Below, in pieces: positions 44,402-55,652 of a DNA stretch of 64,000 bases. The stretch's first letter is position 1, and each line of letters begins with the position of its first letter. The position numbers and the translations under genes are program-made. The stretch is from Scilla litardierei (lineage: Eukaryota; Streptophyta; Magnoliopsida; Asparagales; Asparagaceae). Where the stretch lies: positions 8,447,878 through 8,511,877 of the forward strand of contig CM061139.1 in assembly GCA_030789695.1 (NCBI GenBank), written 5' to 3'. The notes under the pieces were generated by a model. The model had not been told where the DNA came from. It ran no database searches and saw only the letters and a list, made by a program, of their open reading frames with translations.

Positions 44402-44689
44402 TGACCGGCGCCCCATTTATGATTAGGGCGCGGTGTCGTTTTACCGCAAGTGCACGGTTAGTGTAGGGTACGGGTATATCGAACATAGGGAGGTGGATGG
44501 CTTGAAGGCTACTAGCATCGCCTAGGTTGTGTGAGAGCTACGCGGATGATATGAGTGGGTAGTGTAGAAATAAAGGAAAGAAATGTAAAAGACAAGAAAT
44601 GAATCCCCGTTAACACGGGATAGAGCACTAGTGCCGCGTGTAATACCCAGGGTGAGACATTGCCCCAAAAGGTGCTACCTAGTGCCACG
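44402..44689 (-). repeat. 5' LTR of element 5, first part
   Basis: Matches 38977-39285 except around 44627-44645, where TAGTGCCGCGTGTAATA replaces the sequence of the sister LTR. The replaced text is a near copy of the junction with the copia LTR 50 bp downstream. Confidence 0.85.
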
Positions 44690-46320
44690 TGTAATACCAT
44701 GGTAGCTACTGCACAAGTACTAAAGGGGGGTGAATAGTACTTTAAAATAATTAAGAGGATAATTCCCAATTATCGTGCAAACACAAACAACAATGCGGAA
44801 TAAAGATAGACAACACGAATAACACAACACAAACAATAGATCTAACGGGTTCGGATCCACCCAAGTCTCCACGACTTGTTCCGGTGATCCTACGTCCCGG
44901 ACACCCGGATCCCTTCCGGCTACTTGAGTTAGAGTCCACTAACTCAAGCTTCCACTAAAAACTTCTTGTAGCAACTACTGCAAGACAAATGAATACAAAG
45001 ATTCAATCGTGACTCCCACAAACCGGGATCACGTACCTCTCACAAACCGAGAGAAAACTTTAATAAAGAGTTTAATGAAATATAAAATACTCACCACAAG
45101 TTCCTATTCCTTGAGAGAAACTTACAGTATTAGGGCAAGGAAGGATGATGGAGAGAAGAGATCACGAAGAATGATTGAAACCCTAGCACCACTGAGATGA
45201 ACAGATGGAGACGGCTAGGATGATGATCGTGATTCTTGAATCCTTCAGGAGAATGAACGCACAAAAGCCAATGATCTCTAGGAAGGATTAGGTCGAAAAG
45301 AGAGAGAGCCTTTTTCGAGATAGATCGAGCCTTTTTAAAATTGATAATCGATATGTGAAAAATTAGATCTGAATAACTACACATAAGGGAAGAATTTCCA
45401 TGTTTGAAACGCATCAAACAGATATGGAAAGATTCAAAACAAATACAGAAAAATCGTGGAAATAAAATCTCCAACGTATGTAAAATTAAAGCAGCTTAAT
45501 CGGTCTAAGAAGGATCATTAACCGATTAGATGGAGAACTAGTTGGTCGGTGAGCCTTCTTGGACCGACTGGTTTTGAAACGGAGATTTTAGTAAAAAGGT
45601 TACGATAATCTAGTCGGTCTAAGAAGAAACACTAACCGACTAGTTTGATAACTAATCGGTCGGTGAACCTTCTTGGACCGACTAGTTGCAAACAGAGAAT
45701 TGTGTGAAATAAGAAGGATAATCTAGTCGGCCTAAGAAGAAACACTAACCGACTAGTTTGAGAACTAATCGATCGGTGAACCTTCTTGGACCGACTAGTT
45801 GGTCAACAGAGATTAGGCTTAAGATTCAAAGGATGGCTAGTCGATTCAAGAAGAATTCCTAATCGATTAGATTGACATTTAATCGATTAGTTCTTTAACT
45901 TGAACCAACTAAGATGCACCAGAAGCTAGGTAGAAGAGCGATAGGCTAAGGGACCCTATCTAATGGCTTCTACGGCATTCCTAGTAAATAGATAAGATAG
46001 TTAAGAGGGATACTAAGCAAGTATGACTCAAGGCTTAACATTCTATAAAGTAGAGCAAGAAGACAAAGAGATAAACCAAAAAACCGTCTTCAAATCTCTA
46101 ACATGATGAGTCTGAATCTCTTGACTTCATCAACAAGTCCTTGAGCTTCAACGAAGCTTCAGGCACAACGATCATATGCTCTAAAGAAGTCTTGAGAAGT
46201 CGATTGAGATTTACAGAGTAAATTGACGACGATCTCCATAACTGCGCTCAAGGAGAATTAGTACACGATATTTATGTTTGTTCATCATCAAAACCAAATC
46301 ATGGGAATCAATACTCAACA
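44690..46320 (-). repeat. 3' LTR of the copia element (complete)
   Basis: 1631 bp; minus-strand start TGTTGAGTATTG, end CCATGGTATTACA. Hairpin module at 45497-45911. Confidence 0.9.
45497..45911 (-). repeat. AGTCGGTC/GACCGACT hairpin module (4 units), copia 3' LTR
   Basis: Four units of about 105-115 bp with the same internal order as the Tekay LTR module at 20131-20659. The string ACCGACTAGTTTGAGAACTA is identical in both elements. Confidence 0.88.
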
Positions 46321-46620
46321 TTCTCCCCCTTTTTAGTGATGACAAACCAACATAAATATAAATCAATAATAATGAAATAAATGAAATTTACTTTCTCCCC
46401 CTTCATTGATGACACGTTAGTTCCATATTAAATAATGAACAGAAGCATCAAGCAGCAGAGAAAAAAATAAAACATGATCCAACTATCGAAATATAGGATC
46501 GGAATCCATAGATTTTTATATCTTCACTTCCCCTGAATCTAGCATATGAAATTAGATTCACGATAATGTTTAAATTATCATTTAGCACTAATTCATTATT
46601 AATTCTCTCCCCCTTTGGCA
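46321..46620 (-). other. Multiple polypurine tracts of the copia element
   Basis: Minus-strand AAAAAGGGGGAGAA abuts the 3' LTR; further copies AAGGGGGAGAAAG (about 46391-46402) and AAAGGGGGAGAGAA (about 46602-46615) lie upstream. Repeated PPTs are a known Sirevirus trait. Confidence 0.7.
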
Positions 46621-47206
46621 TTACCCAAAATGAGCGGGAGGAAGGCAACGACAACAACAATAGCTAAACAAAAGTTCAAACAAGAGAGTCGAAGAATATG
46701 ACGACGGTCCAAATGACACCAAGGAAAACATCGAAGAAAAACAAAGTGTGTCAACTAGACCATAGTCGAAAAACGAAAAGAGAGAACATCAAAAACAACA
46801 TCAAATCATATGATTGATTAAAGGAACAATCTCTCCAATATCAACATTTTAGCGAATGGAGTGCATGAAAAACAATTCATGTTTTCATACAAACAAAGCT
46901 AGAGAACAACATAGTCGACGAGCAACGAAAGAAACAACAGAGACACAGCACAACATGCACAATGATACAAACTGCAACAGGATGTATATATATATATATA
47001 GAACTAGCAAAAGAGATACATCCAGGCAACAAAAAAATATCTAACAACAGCAGAGAGCATCATATAGTGCACGAGCAGATATCAACGCAACATCACAACA
47101 AACACCAAAAGAAAAAACAAAACAACCACCCAACTATCCTAGCCTCACTCTCTCACAACTAGATGTATCATCCAAAGTGCTCAAAGGAGAGTCCTCCAAG
47201 GTAGGC
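46621..47206 (-). other. Non-coding 3' interior of the copia element
   Basis: A-rich, with a short TA run (about 46985-47000). I see no ORF worth calling. Confidence 0.5.
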
Positions 47207-47487
47207 TCAGGAGGCGGAGGCAGGAGCTGCACCAACGTCAGGCTGTGCAGTCGGAATGGCAGACTCTGAAGTAACAGAAGTATCTACCGAAGGGATTGTG
47301 GCAGCAAGAGTGCCCTCGGGGGCACAAACAGGAGAGGCAGCAGCAGCAGGCTCCTCATCGTCAGCAGCATCCATGGCTTCCTCATCAGAAACAGATGGAG
47401 GAACCTCAACACCCAAGTGATCACAGAGGTGCTCCAGCATCTCCTCACAACGCAAGAGACGAGCGTCCCGATTGCTCAGGTAAGCTG
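47207..47487 (-). pseudogene. 3' ORF fragment of the copia element, interrupted by the solo LTR
   Basis: Minus-strand frame reading LSNRDARLLRCEEMLEHLC, then an acidic and Ala/Ser/Pro-rich tail (EEAMDAADDEEPAAAAS) to the stop. Upstream of the solo LTR (49341-49402) the same frame continues with SVPPPSSSTASS back to a stop. In Sireviruses this slot can hold an env-like ORF. The fragment is too short to identify. Confidence 0.4.
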
Positions 47488-47492
47488 AAGAG
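47488..47492. repeat. Target-site duplication of the solo LTR (left)
   Basis: AAGAG, identical to 49341-49345. Confidence 0.9.
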
Positions 47493-47859
47493 TGATCGGG
47501 GCCCGGATACACGTCCCGGGCACACGACACTGTAGTCTTACCGCAAGCGCACGGTGTAGCGGCGAGCGGGTATCGAACACAGGGAGGCCTAATGACAGTG
47601 TCCTCTTCAGTCAACCTGGCTATAAGAATGGTCGAGAAATGTTCGCAGTAATGCGGTCACAGTCGTTCAATTATATGAAAGAAAATATCAAATTAATAAA
47701 GACGCCTAGGGATAGGGAATCCCCGCTACTTGCTGTATCACATCATTGTGATTCGTAGGTTTCACAATTGCTAGACTTGAAAATCAGGTGAACTAGTTGC
47801 AACTAAATGTAGAACCAAGCTCACGCTCTCGCGCTATTGCCGGTCTATAGCAAACCTAG

Positions 47860-48160
47860 GGTAGGGTCCAATCTCTTGCAAACCTTAACCTAGGCAAACT
47901 AGCGTGAAGAACAACATCATCGTTCAATCGTATCTCGAGCCCACTCTCATGCAAACTCGAGCTACGACCTAGGTTGGGATGGTTCCTACCAGTCCAATCT
48001 CTTGCAAACGGGTATTGGTATAGAATTACAATCGAAAACCCTAGTTTCGGTCCAATCTCTTGCAAACCGATTCCGGAGAAATTCAATTGCAACCCAATTC
48101 GAATTTCTAGGGCTTCTTATCGAGTTGGGATCCAATCTCTTGCAAATCCCAACCTGTATG
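47860..48160 (-). repeat. Constant-loop hairpin series, solo LTR
   Basis: Same five hairpins as 774-1072. The last stem is GTTGGGA with TCCCAAC, where element 1 has ATTGGG with CCCAAT: a paired A-T to G-C change. The third stem is broken here (TACCAG with CGGGTA). Confidence 0.7.
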
Positions 48161-48633
48161 AATCCCTAGCTATTCGTATTAAATCAATCCCAAACTAACC
48201 CTAATCAATTCTAGCAATAATTTCACCAATTCGTCACAAATTAGAAATAGGGTTCGTAGGGTTCATCCCTACGCCCTAAGACGATAAAACTACTCACAAT
48301 TCATAATGAAATCCAATAGAAATTCACAAATAAAATCAATAGAATTCATAGCAATATTCAATATATCAATAAAATTGGAGTTTTTGATAGGGATAGAGAC
48401 AAACCACTGAAGAACAAAAGAGCATCCAACAAATTAACCCTTTTCTCTCCTCCCTAAAAGCTAAATCTAATTCCTAAAAAGTAATCTAAAAAAGGCTGCA
48501 AAAAGTTCTGAAAAAGCTCTCTAAACTAGGTTAAAAACTGGGATTAAATACCCCCCAAAATCGCCCAAAAAATCCTGACGAAAATGCCCCTGCGCAGCCT
48601 CAAAATCGCAGTTTACGCTACAGGCAGCGCGAC

Positions 48634-49047
48634 TCACTCGGCCAAGTGACAAATGTCACTCGGCCGAGTGAGAGACCCTGACGAATTCCAGAGAGTTGGG
48701 GGGTCTTGGGGGTCGTCTCCTCGGGAGTCACTCGGCCGAGTGACTTTTCTTCACTCGGCCGGTGGGCGTTCTTCACTCGGGCGGACGGCGTTCGTCACTC
48801 AGCCGAGTCGGTCTTTGGGGCTGACTGACGAATTCCAGAGAGTTGGACATTTTTGGTTGTCGTCGTCTTGGCTCCACTCGGGCGAGGGATGACTCGGTGC
48901 TCGGCCAAGTGGTCTGGCGATGCTCGGCCGAGTGCACGCTGATATTCGCTCTGTTACGTGTCCGATCTGGCCGGCCGAGCAGGCTGTCTATGCTCGGCCG
49001 AGTGACTCCTTCACTCGGCCGAGTGACTCCTTCACTCGGCCGAGTGG
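48634..49047 (-). repeat. CACTCGGCCGAGTG palindrome array, solo LTR
   Basis: As 1551-1942, with the unit containing GACTCCTTCACTCGGCCGAG present twice in tandem at its right end. Confidence 0.85.
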
Positions 49048-49340
49048 CATGCTGAAAATGCCCATTCTTCGTATTTTTGCCTCCTCGTCGCTCCTACGAT
49101 GTTCTTTCTTCTTCCACTCCTCTCCAATCGCAGAATACCCCTCAAGAGAGTCGTCGGTGACACTCCGGAGTGGGTGCATCTCAGAATCACTCCAAATCGC
49201 TCCAAATCTCTTGAAATATGACAAAAACAACAAATCGTGAAAAGCATCGCAATATTGTCGAATAAACATGAAAAACGCGATTTGAGCGATCTAAATGGCA
49301 TGTAAACATGCAGAAAAAGGTGCAAAATACGGAGTGATCA

Positions 49341-49345
49341 AAGAG
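49341..49345. repeat. Target-site duplication of the solo LTR (right)
   Basis: AAGAG after the LTR terminus GATCA. Confidence 0.9.
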
Positions 49346-49672
49346 GCAGTGCTAGACGATGGAGGAGGAACAGAAGGGGTTGTTCGCTGAACATGTATCA
49401 AGGCTGCAAGAGATTTATTGACAGCGGTCGTTCAAGGGAGGACCCAAAGGACGTTGATCGTCAGAAGGAAGGGGAACTCCAAAATAACAGAAGACCAAAG
49501 TCAAGAGGCAAGGATATGGAATATCCAAGGCCTTGGACGACTGATAGACGAAGAGGGGGATCTGCGGCTTAGGGTTTTAGGAAGGGAGAGCACCGATTAG
49601 AACGAGTTCTAATCGGTGTGGGGATGACTTAAACGATTGAAAAAGGATCAAAGACGAATTTGCCCTTGCCCA

Positions 49673-49859
49673 ACTAGTCGGTCTGAGTTAGCTGACCGAC
49701 TAAAACGTATTATAGTCGGTCGGCAAATGAACTTGGATCGACTAAGTGATAAACAGCAAGATTGAGTAAGGAGGAGATACAGACTAGTCGGTCTAAGTTC
49801 AACCTATAACCGACTAGAAGACAAACTAGTCGGTCTGCAGTTGAACGTGAACCGACTAG
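49673..49859 (-). repeat. AGTCGGTC hairpin copies inside the copia interior
   Basis: Two further units with ACTAGTCGGTCT and GACCGACTA pairs, outside the LTR, between pol and the 3' ORF fragment. Confidence 0.8.
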
Positions 49860-50095
49860 ATGAGTCCAAAAAGTTGGAAATGAGAAATTTTGCGATCTTT
49901 CCCAAGAGCACTTGGACTAATCATCTAAACTCTCTCATATGCACTTATGCTACCCCATAAAACCATAAAACCATAAATACGACGCGCAAAATGCAAACCA
50001 GTTATAAATCTAGCATGAATAGAGAATATCATAACAAATGTATGCATGAGCTTATGAATATCACTATCATGCAAACAATATAAAAAATATGAATC

Positions 50096-51783
50096 CTAAA
50101 TCTCGGATTCACCCATAATCCCCAATTCTCGACGTAACCACACAAAGGAATCTTCCTTAAGTGGTTTCGTGAAAATATCGGTGATTTGCTTCTGGGTTTC
50201 AACGTACACTAATATGATGTCCTTTTTAGCGACATGATCATCTAGAAAATGGTGACGGTCATCTATGTGTTTGATATGGGAATGGTGTACCGGATTCTTA
50301 GAGAGACATGTCGCACTTAGGTTGTCCACCATGATATGGCAAGTGTCATAGTGTATACCAAAGTCTTTCAGTGTGTGTCTCATCCAAAGAATCTGTGCAC
50401 TTGTAGCACCGACGGCGATATATTCCGCCTCGGTGGTTGAAAGTGATACGGAATTCTGCTTCTTGGAAAACCAAGAGACGAGGGAATTTCCTATAAAATG
50501 GCAAGAGCCACCTCGGTGGTTGAAAGTGATACGGAATTTTGCTTCTTGGAAAACCAAAAGACGGGGGAATTTCCTATAAAATGGCAAGAGCCACTAGTAC
50601 TTTTCCTGTCGGATTTGCATCCAGCATAATCTGCATCACTATATGAGATTAACTCATATGTGCTTGACTTTGGATAGAATAATCTGTAGTTTAGTGTGTG
50701 ACTTAAATAACGAAAAATACGTTTTACCACTATTAAGTGTGATTCCTTATGTTGTGACTGATACCTAGCACAAACACATATGGCAAACATTACATCTGGC
50801 CTACTAGTAGTAAGATATAATAGACTACCTAGCATACCTCGATATAGACGAATGTCTACATCTTTACCGCTCGTATCTTTCTCAAGATGTGTTGTGGTGC
50901 TCATCGGAGTCTTCTTGCTAGAAGCTCTCTCCATTCCAAATCGCTTTAGCAGCTCCACCGTGTACTTGGTTTGGTGGATGAAGATCCCATTGTTCATTTG
51001 GCAAATTTGGAGTCCTGAGAAGTATTTGAGCTCACCCATGTGGCTCATCTCAAACTGATCCAGCATAACATTAGAAAACTCTTCGCAGAGAGTGAAGTTA
51101 GTAGCACCGAAAATGATATCATCTACGTAAATTTGAACTAGAATAATATCATGATTAGCATACTTAATAAAAAGCGTTGAATCAACCTCACCCATTTTGA
51201 AACCCAAATCCAAAAGAAAGTTCTTTAAGCGGTCATACCAAGCTCTAGGAGCTTGTCTCAAACCATAAAGTGCTTTCTTAAGTTTGAAAACGTGATTCGA
51301 AAATTTTTCGTTTATTAAACCTGGAGGTTGAGAAACATATACTTTCTCAACGACATCTCCGTTTAAGAACGCATTCTTTACGTCCTTTTGAAAAAGTTTG
51401 AAATCTTTATGGCATGCAAATGAAAATAATAGTCTAATGGATTCTAATCTTGCTACTGGTGCAAAGGATTCCTCGAAATCGATACCTTCCTCTTGCCTGT
51501 AGCCTTGAGCAACTAACCGAGCTTTGTTCCAGATGACATTTTGGTTCTCGTCCGTCTTGTTCTTGAAAGTCCACTTCGTTCCTATAACGTTGTGGTTCTT
51601 CGAAGGCAACGGAACGAGCTCCCAGACCTCATTCCTCTCAAACTGAATGAGCTCCTCTTCCATGGCTACGATCCAAGAACTATCTTCGCATGTCTCATTG
51701 ATATTCTTTGGCTCCACGGAAGAGACAAAGGCATAATGAGCGAAGAAGTTGACTTGAGACCTTGTTTTGACACCATCTTCCAT
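50096..51783 (-). pseudogene. Copia reverse transcriptase and RNase H, frameshifted by an 82-bp duplication
   Basis: RT is well preserved: [40 protein letters not shown], catalytic YVDD in [20 protein letters not shown]. RNase H starts with [20 protein letters not shown] tandem duplication (50429-50592) then shifts the frame; the downstream copy resumes with SLSTTEAEYIAVG and ends with QITDIFTKPL. Gene end at 50096. Confidence 0.85.
50429..50592 (-). repeat. 82-bp tandem duplication in copia RNase H
   Basis: Two copies (50429-50510 and 50511-50592) differing at three positions. 82 is not a multiple of three, so the duplication is a frameshift mutation. Confidence 0.9.
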
Positions 51784-51843
51784 GTTGCCAATAACTTGCT
51801 CATGAGGATTGTCACGAACAGTTGGAAGCTTTCTGGGAACACC

Positions 51844-52652
51844 CTAGTCACTAGGAACATTCTCAAGGGATTCATTAGTAGGGTTAGTTTCAACAGAATC
51901 AATAGCATTAGACTTATCAACAGAATCACAAACTACTTCCATAGAGTCATCATCATCGATAATTCTAGGAGAGACAAAGTCTTCATTAAATGATACATGA
52001 AGTGATTCCTCGATCGTTGAGGTTCTCTTGTTGTATATCCGGTAGGCTTTGCTATGGGAGGAATATCCAAAAAATATCCCCTCATCGGATCTTGGATCAA
52101 ATTTGTCCAAACTACCATACGTGTTCTTGATAAAACATTTTACACCAAAAACTCTAAAATGTTTAACTTGAGGTAACTTACCAAACAACAATTCATAACA
52201 AGTTTGTTTAGTGTCGGGCCTTAAGAGTATCCTATTAAACACATAGCAAGCGGTATATACCGCTTCTGCCCAAAATTGATGGCCAAGGTGGCTATCATCA
52301 AGCATAGTGCGAGCACATTCCATTAGCGTCTTATTCTTTCTCTCAACAACACATTTTGAGGGAGTGCGCGAGGAAAAGAAAATGTGTGAGTAATACCAAC
52401 CTCATCACAGAAGTTTGAGAAAGACTCGTTCTCAAATTCCCCGCCATGATCACTACGAATAGTGACAATGGTGGTTCCATTGAGATTTTGTACTTTCTTA
52501 GAAAGTACTGTGAAGTTTTCAAAAACATCATTTTTATTAACTAAAGTAAATACCCACGTAAACCTAGAAAAGTCATCAATGATGACAAGTCCATATCGGG
52601 CATTCCCTAATGAAGCAACTCTAGTTGGCCCAAAGAGATCTAGATGTAAAAG
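51844..52652 (-). pseudogene. Copia integrase (frameshifted)
   Basis: The C-terminal half is open (52323 to 51844) with ARTMLDDSHLGHQFWAEAV and the DPRSDEGIFFGYS segment. The core upstream is readable only across several frames (pieces such as DHGGEFEN and NKTLMECARTML), with stops and indels near 52340-52370 and 52600-52650. Not functional. Confidence 0.75.
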
Positions 52653-53332
52653 CTATAGAGGCCGTTTAGAGGATATGCTTTTCTTAGGTTTGAATGATGA
52701 TTTTGGAAGTTTGCCCCATTGACACGAGTCGCAAAAGCTTTTATTTTTAAAGGAAAGCTTAGGAAATCCTTTTATAGAATCTAGCTTGGATAATTTGAAA
52801 AGTGTTTCGAAATTCGCATGACCAAAACGTCTATGCCATAAGTGTTGCTCACTTGTGTTGGCAATAAGACATTGTTCATGGGAATTTGGAATATCTAAGA
52901 TATATAAGTCCTTATGGCGTGTGCCAGAGAACAAAAAAATATTATTATCAGTCCTTAAAATATGGCACATTCTTTTCTCAAAGCTAACTTTGTAACCCTT
53001 GTCACAAAGTTGACTTATAGAGATTAGATTGTGATTTAAACCTTTAACAAGGTAAACATCATTTATAAGAGGTTTAGAAGGGTTACCAACTTTCCCAACA
53101 CCTACGATGGTTCCACTCTCATTGCCTCCAAAGAACACTCAGTTTCCATTTTCAATGGGTACCACTTCGGACAGCAATGGAGCTTTACCAGTCATGTGTT
53201 TTGAGCACCCGTTATCAAGTATCCAACCGTTCTTGGAGCCAAATTTAGATTTGTTGCTCCTTTTCTTTTTATTGAGTACCTGAAGATAAAAACATTGTAT
53301 CATGGTACCCAATGCCATTGGGTCCTAAAAGA
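52653..53332 (-). pseudogene. Copia protease and gag-pre-integrase region
   Basis: Protease reads WILDNGCSKHMTG (53208-53216 encodes DNG), so the catalytic D-S-G has Asn in place of Ser. A TGA near 53139 separates it from FFGGNESGTIVGVGKVG and the integrase finger (HLWHRRFGHANF, CDSCQWGK). Both lesions argue against activity. Confidence 0.8.
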
Positions 53333-55625
53333 TTAGACCTTTGAAAGCCAAGTCCAATTGGACTTAGACTTCCCAATGTAATCATCATTGTGCACAACAT
53401 TCATAAAATACGAGTTTATATATGCTTGTTTCTCATGCATGCCAGTGTCCTTCGGGCCCCAAATAGAGAATGTCTTGGGAGCCCTATTCCTATTGGGAAC
53501 ATGCACATTTTGTTGATTTCTGCGTGGTGCATATGTTCTACGAGGAAGTGGCCTAGTGTATGCATGACGTGGATAAGCATACGGCACATGATGAAATGGT
53601 GGTAGCAACATATGATACGGTGCATGATGGTAGTCATTCATGTAATAATGATGAGGGTGAACATATACATGTAGGAGAACACGTGCGTGAGTGTGTCTCA
53701 CTTGGTGTGCACGTGCTCGTGGATGTGGAGCATAAAAGTCATCATAAGTGTGAACATGTGGAGTAGGAGGTGTGTTCGTACGTGGTATGGCATTTGTGTA
53801 CATAAATGCATGACCCTTCTTTGGAGGTCCACCCAAAGTGGGTTTCTTTCCAAAAGGGGATGTGAACTTAGTGGAAGTACCATTGGAAGAAGAACTACCC
53901 ATGTGGTGTTTACTCCCACTAGTTGAGGCATCAGAGGATGGCCTCACAAAGGTGGTGGAATATTTGGATGAATTTTCCTTATTATATCCCAACCCAATGA
54001 GATGATTGGCCGGAAGTAAGTCATTCAGAATATTATCCAAACAATCCTTGCCTTTGTTGAATTTCTCAACACGGCCTAATGTGAACTCATATTTCTCAGT
54101 AAGAGAGTATTTTAGCATCCAAAGTAGACACTTGTGTGGTGAGTTCACAAACACGTGACTTGAGATTCTCATTCTCAATACTCAAAGTTGAGTTTCGAGA
54201 AATCAAATCCGCTATATCATGTTCATCCGGATCCTCAATGCTAATATGCTCAAGTTGAGATTTGAGATTTACAATCTCAATTCTCAAGGCTTCAACAACG
54301 GTGTCATTGTTGGTGATGATAGGTTTAGGTGTGGTTAGAAGACTAGTTAGCTCATCTTTGATTTTAGTATATCTATTCACTAACTTAGAATACTTAGACC
54401 AAATTTCTTCATTAGCTAATCTAATGTCATCCATAGTTACCTCTTCACCTTCATTCTCGCTTTCATCTAAAGCGGTCTCTTGATCATATTTTTCTCTTGC
54501 CATGAAGCACATGTGTGCTTTCTCCACTTGTTCTTCATCTGACTCGCCACTTGAAGAGTCTTCTTCAGAGTCGATGAATGTACCAACAAGCCCTTTCTTG
54601 TACTTCTTCTTGTACTTTCTTGACTTGACGTACTTAGGTGCCTTCCATTTCTCCTTTTGTTTGTTGAGGGGACAATCGACCTTGATGTGTCCTGGCTTAT
54701 TGCATTTGAAACACAAAGAAGAAGATGCATTAGTAGAACCAACTTTGGATTTGTTCTTGAAGTTACCTTTTCGGAAAAAACCGATTGAACTTCTTTGCCA
54801 TGAGGGCCAAAGATTCCATGTCCAACTCAGCTTCCGATTCTTCACTATCGATAGGTGTGGTAGGGGCGGCCTTGAAAGCAATTGCCTTTTTCTTTGGCTC
54901 TTCTTGCTTCAAGAATGCCTTCATCTTGTCATGCATCTTGATCTTGCTGTCCTTTCGTACCTCATAAGACATTAAGGTATCCATTAGTTGAACAACAGTA
55001 TACTTAGACATATCATTACCATCCTCGATAGCGTAGGTTCGCTTTTCCCAACTCAAAGGAAGTCCATCAATGATCTTTGCGACTTTCTCTTCTTGGGTAT
55101 AGGTCTTCCCAAGAGCTTCCAATTCGTTGGTTAGATCCACGAAGCGAGCATAGTATTCCTTAATTCTTTCACCATGTTCCATGTGAAATAACTCGAACTC
55201 TTTATTAGCAACAGTGAGTTTAGAGTGTTTTACCCTGCTCGTTCCCTCGTGCATGATGAGAAGTTGATTCCAAATCTGATATGCACTCTTACATGTGCAT
55301 ATCTTATTTAAGTCTTCAGGCTCCAATGCATATTGTAAGGCATTCATTGCTTGGCATTGCTCACCTCTGCGGCAACCTCTGCGGTAGTCCACTTTGTGAA
55401 GTCTTCTTCAATGGGTTCAACGTACTCCGTTAACATGGCTTTCCAAAGTGATGCGCTCCGGAGGAAAGTTTCCATCCAATATTTCCAGTGCCCATAGTTG
55501 GTACCGTTGAAGTGAGGAGTCCTGTTTGAGGAGTAATCTTCGAGCACTGAAGAGGCTCCTTCACGATTCTTTTAAGAGCTGTAGTCGGGAGGTGGTCGAA
55601 TGGCCTTGTTGTCGTTGTTTTTCAT
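53333..55625 (-). pseudogene. Copia gag (Sirevirus type), several breaks
   Basis: ATG at 55625, 14 bp from the PBS. TAA at codon 18 (55572-55574), then FNGTNYGHWKYWMETFL, a gag core (LFHMEHGERIKEYYARFVDL, IIDGLPLSWEKRTYAI), and a CCHC knuckle CFKCNKPGHIKVDC near 54700. A long acidic and coiled-coil-like stretch follows, then a His/Pro/Arg/Tyr-rich tail ending near WLSKV. The frame changes at about 55380, 54780-54880 and 54100-54180. Gag length and the coiled region fit Sireviruses. Confidence 0.8.
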
Positions 55626-55638
55626 AGCTATGAACCAA

Positions 55639-55650
55639 GCTCTGATACCA
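55639..55650 (-). other. Primer binding site of the copia element
   Basis: Minus-strand TGGTATCAGAGC, two bases from the LTR end; the initiator Met tRNA site. Confidence 0.92.
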
Positions 55651-55652
55651 AA

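Larger units (their letters stand above)
47493..49340 (-). mobile_element. Solo LTR of the element 1 (Athila) family
   Basis: 1848 bp, TGATCGG to GTGATCA, colinear with the element 1 LTRs and flanked by AAGAG on both sides. A single LTR with intact target duplications is the product of recombination between the two LTRs of a former full element. It differs from the element 1 LTRs at many sites and has one extra palindrome unit near 49010-49045. Confidence 0.92.

Noticed and set aside
53390..53926. His/Met/Val-rich plus-strand ORFs
   Set aside because: Antisense of the His/Pro/Tyr-rich tail of copia gag.
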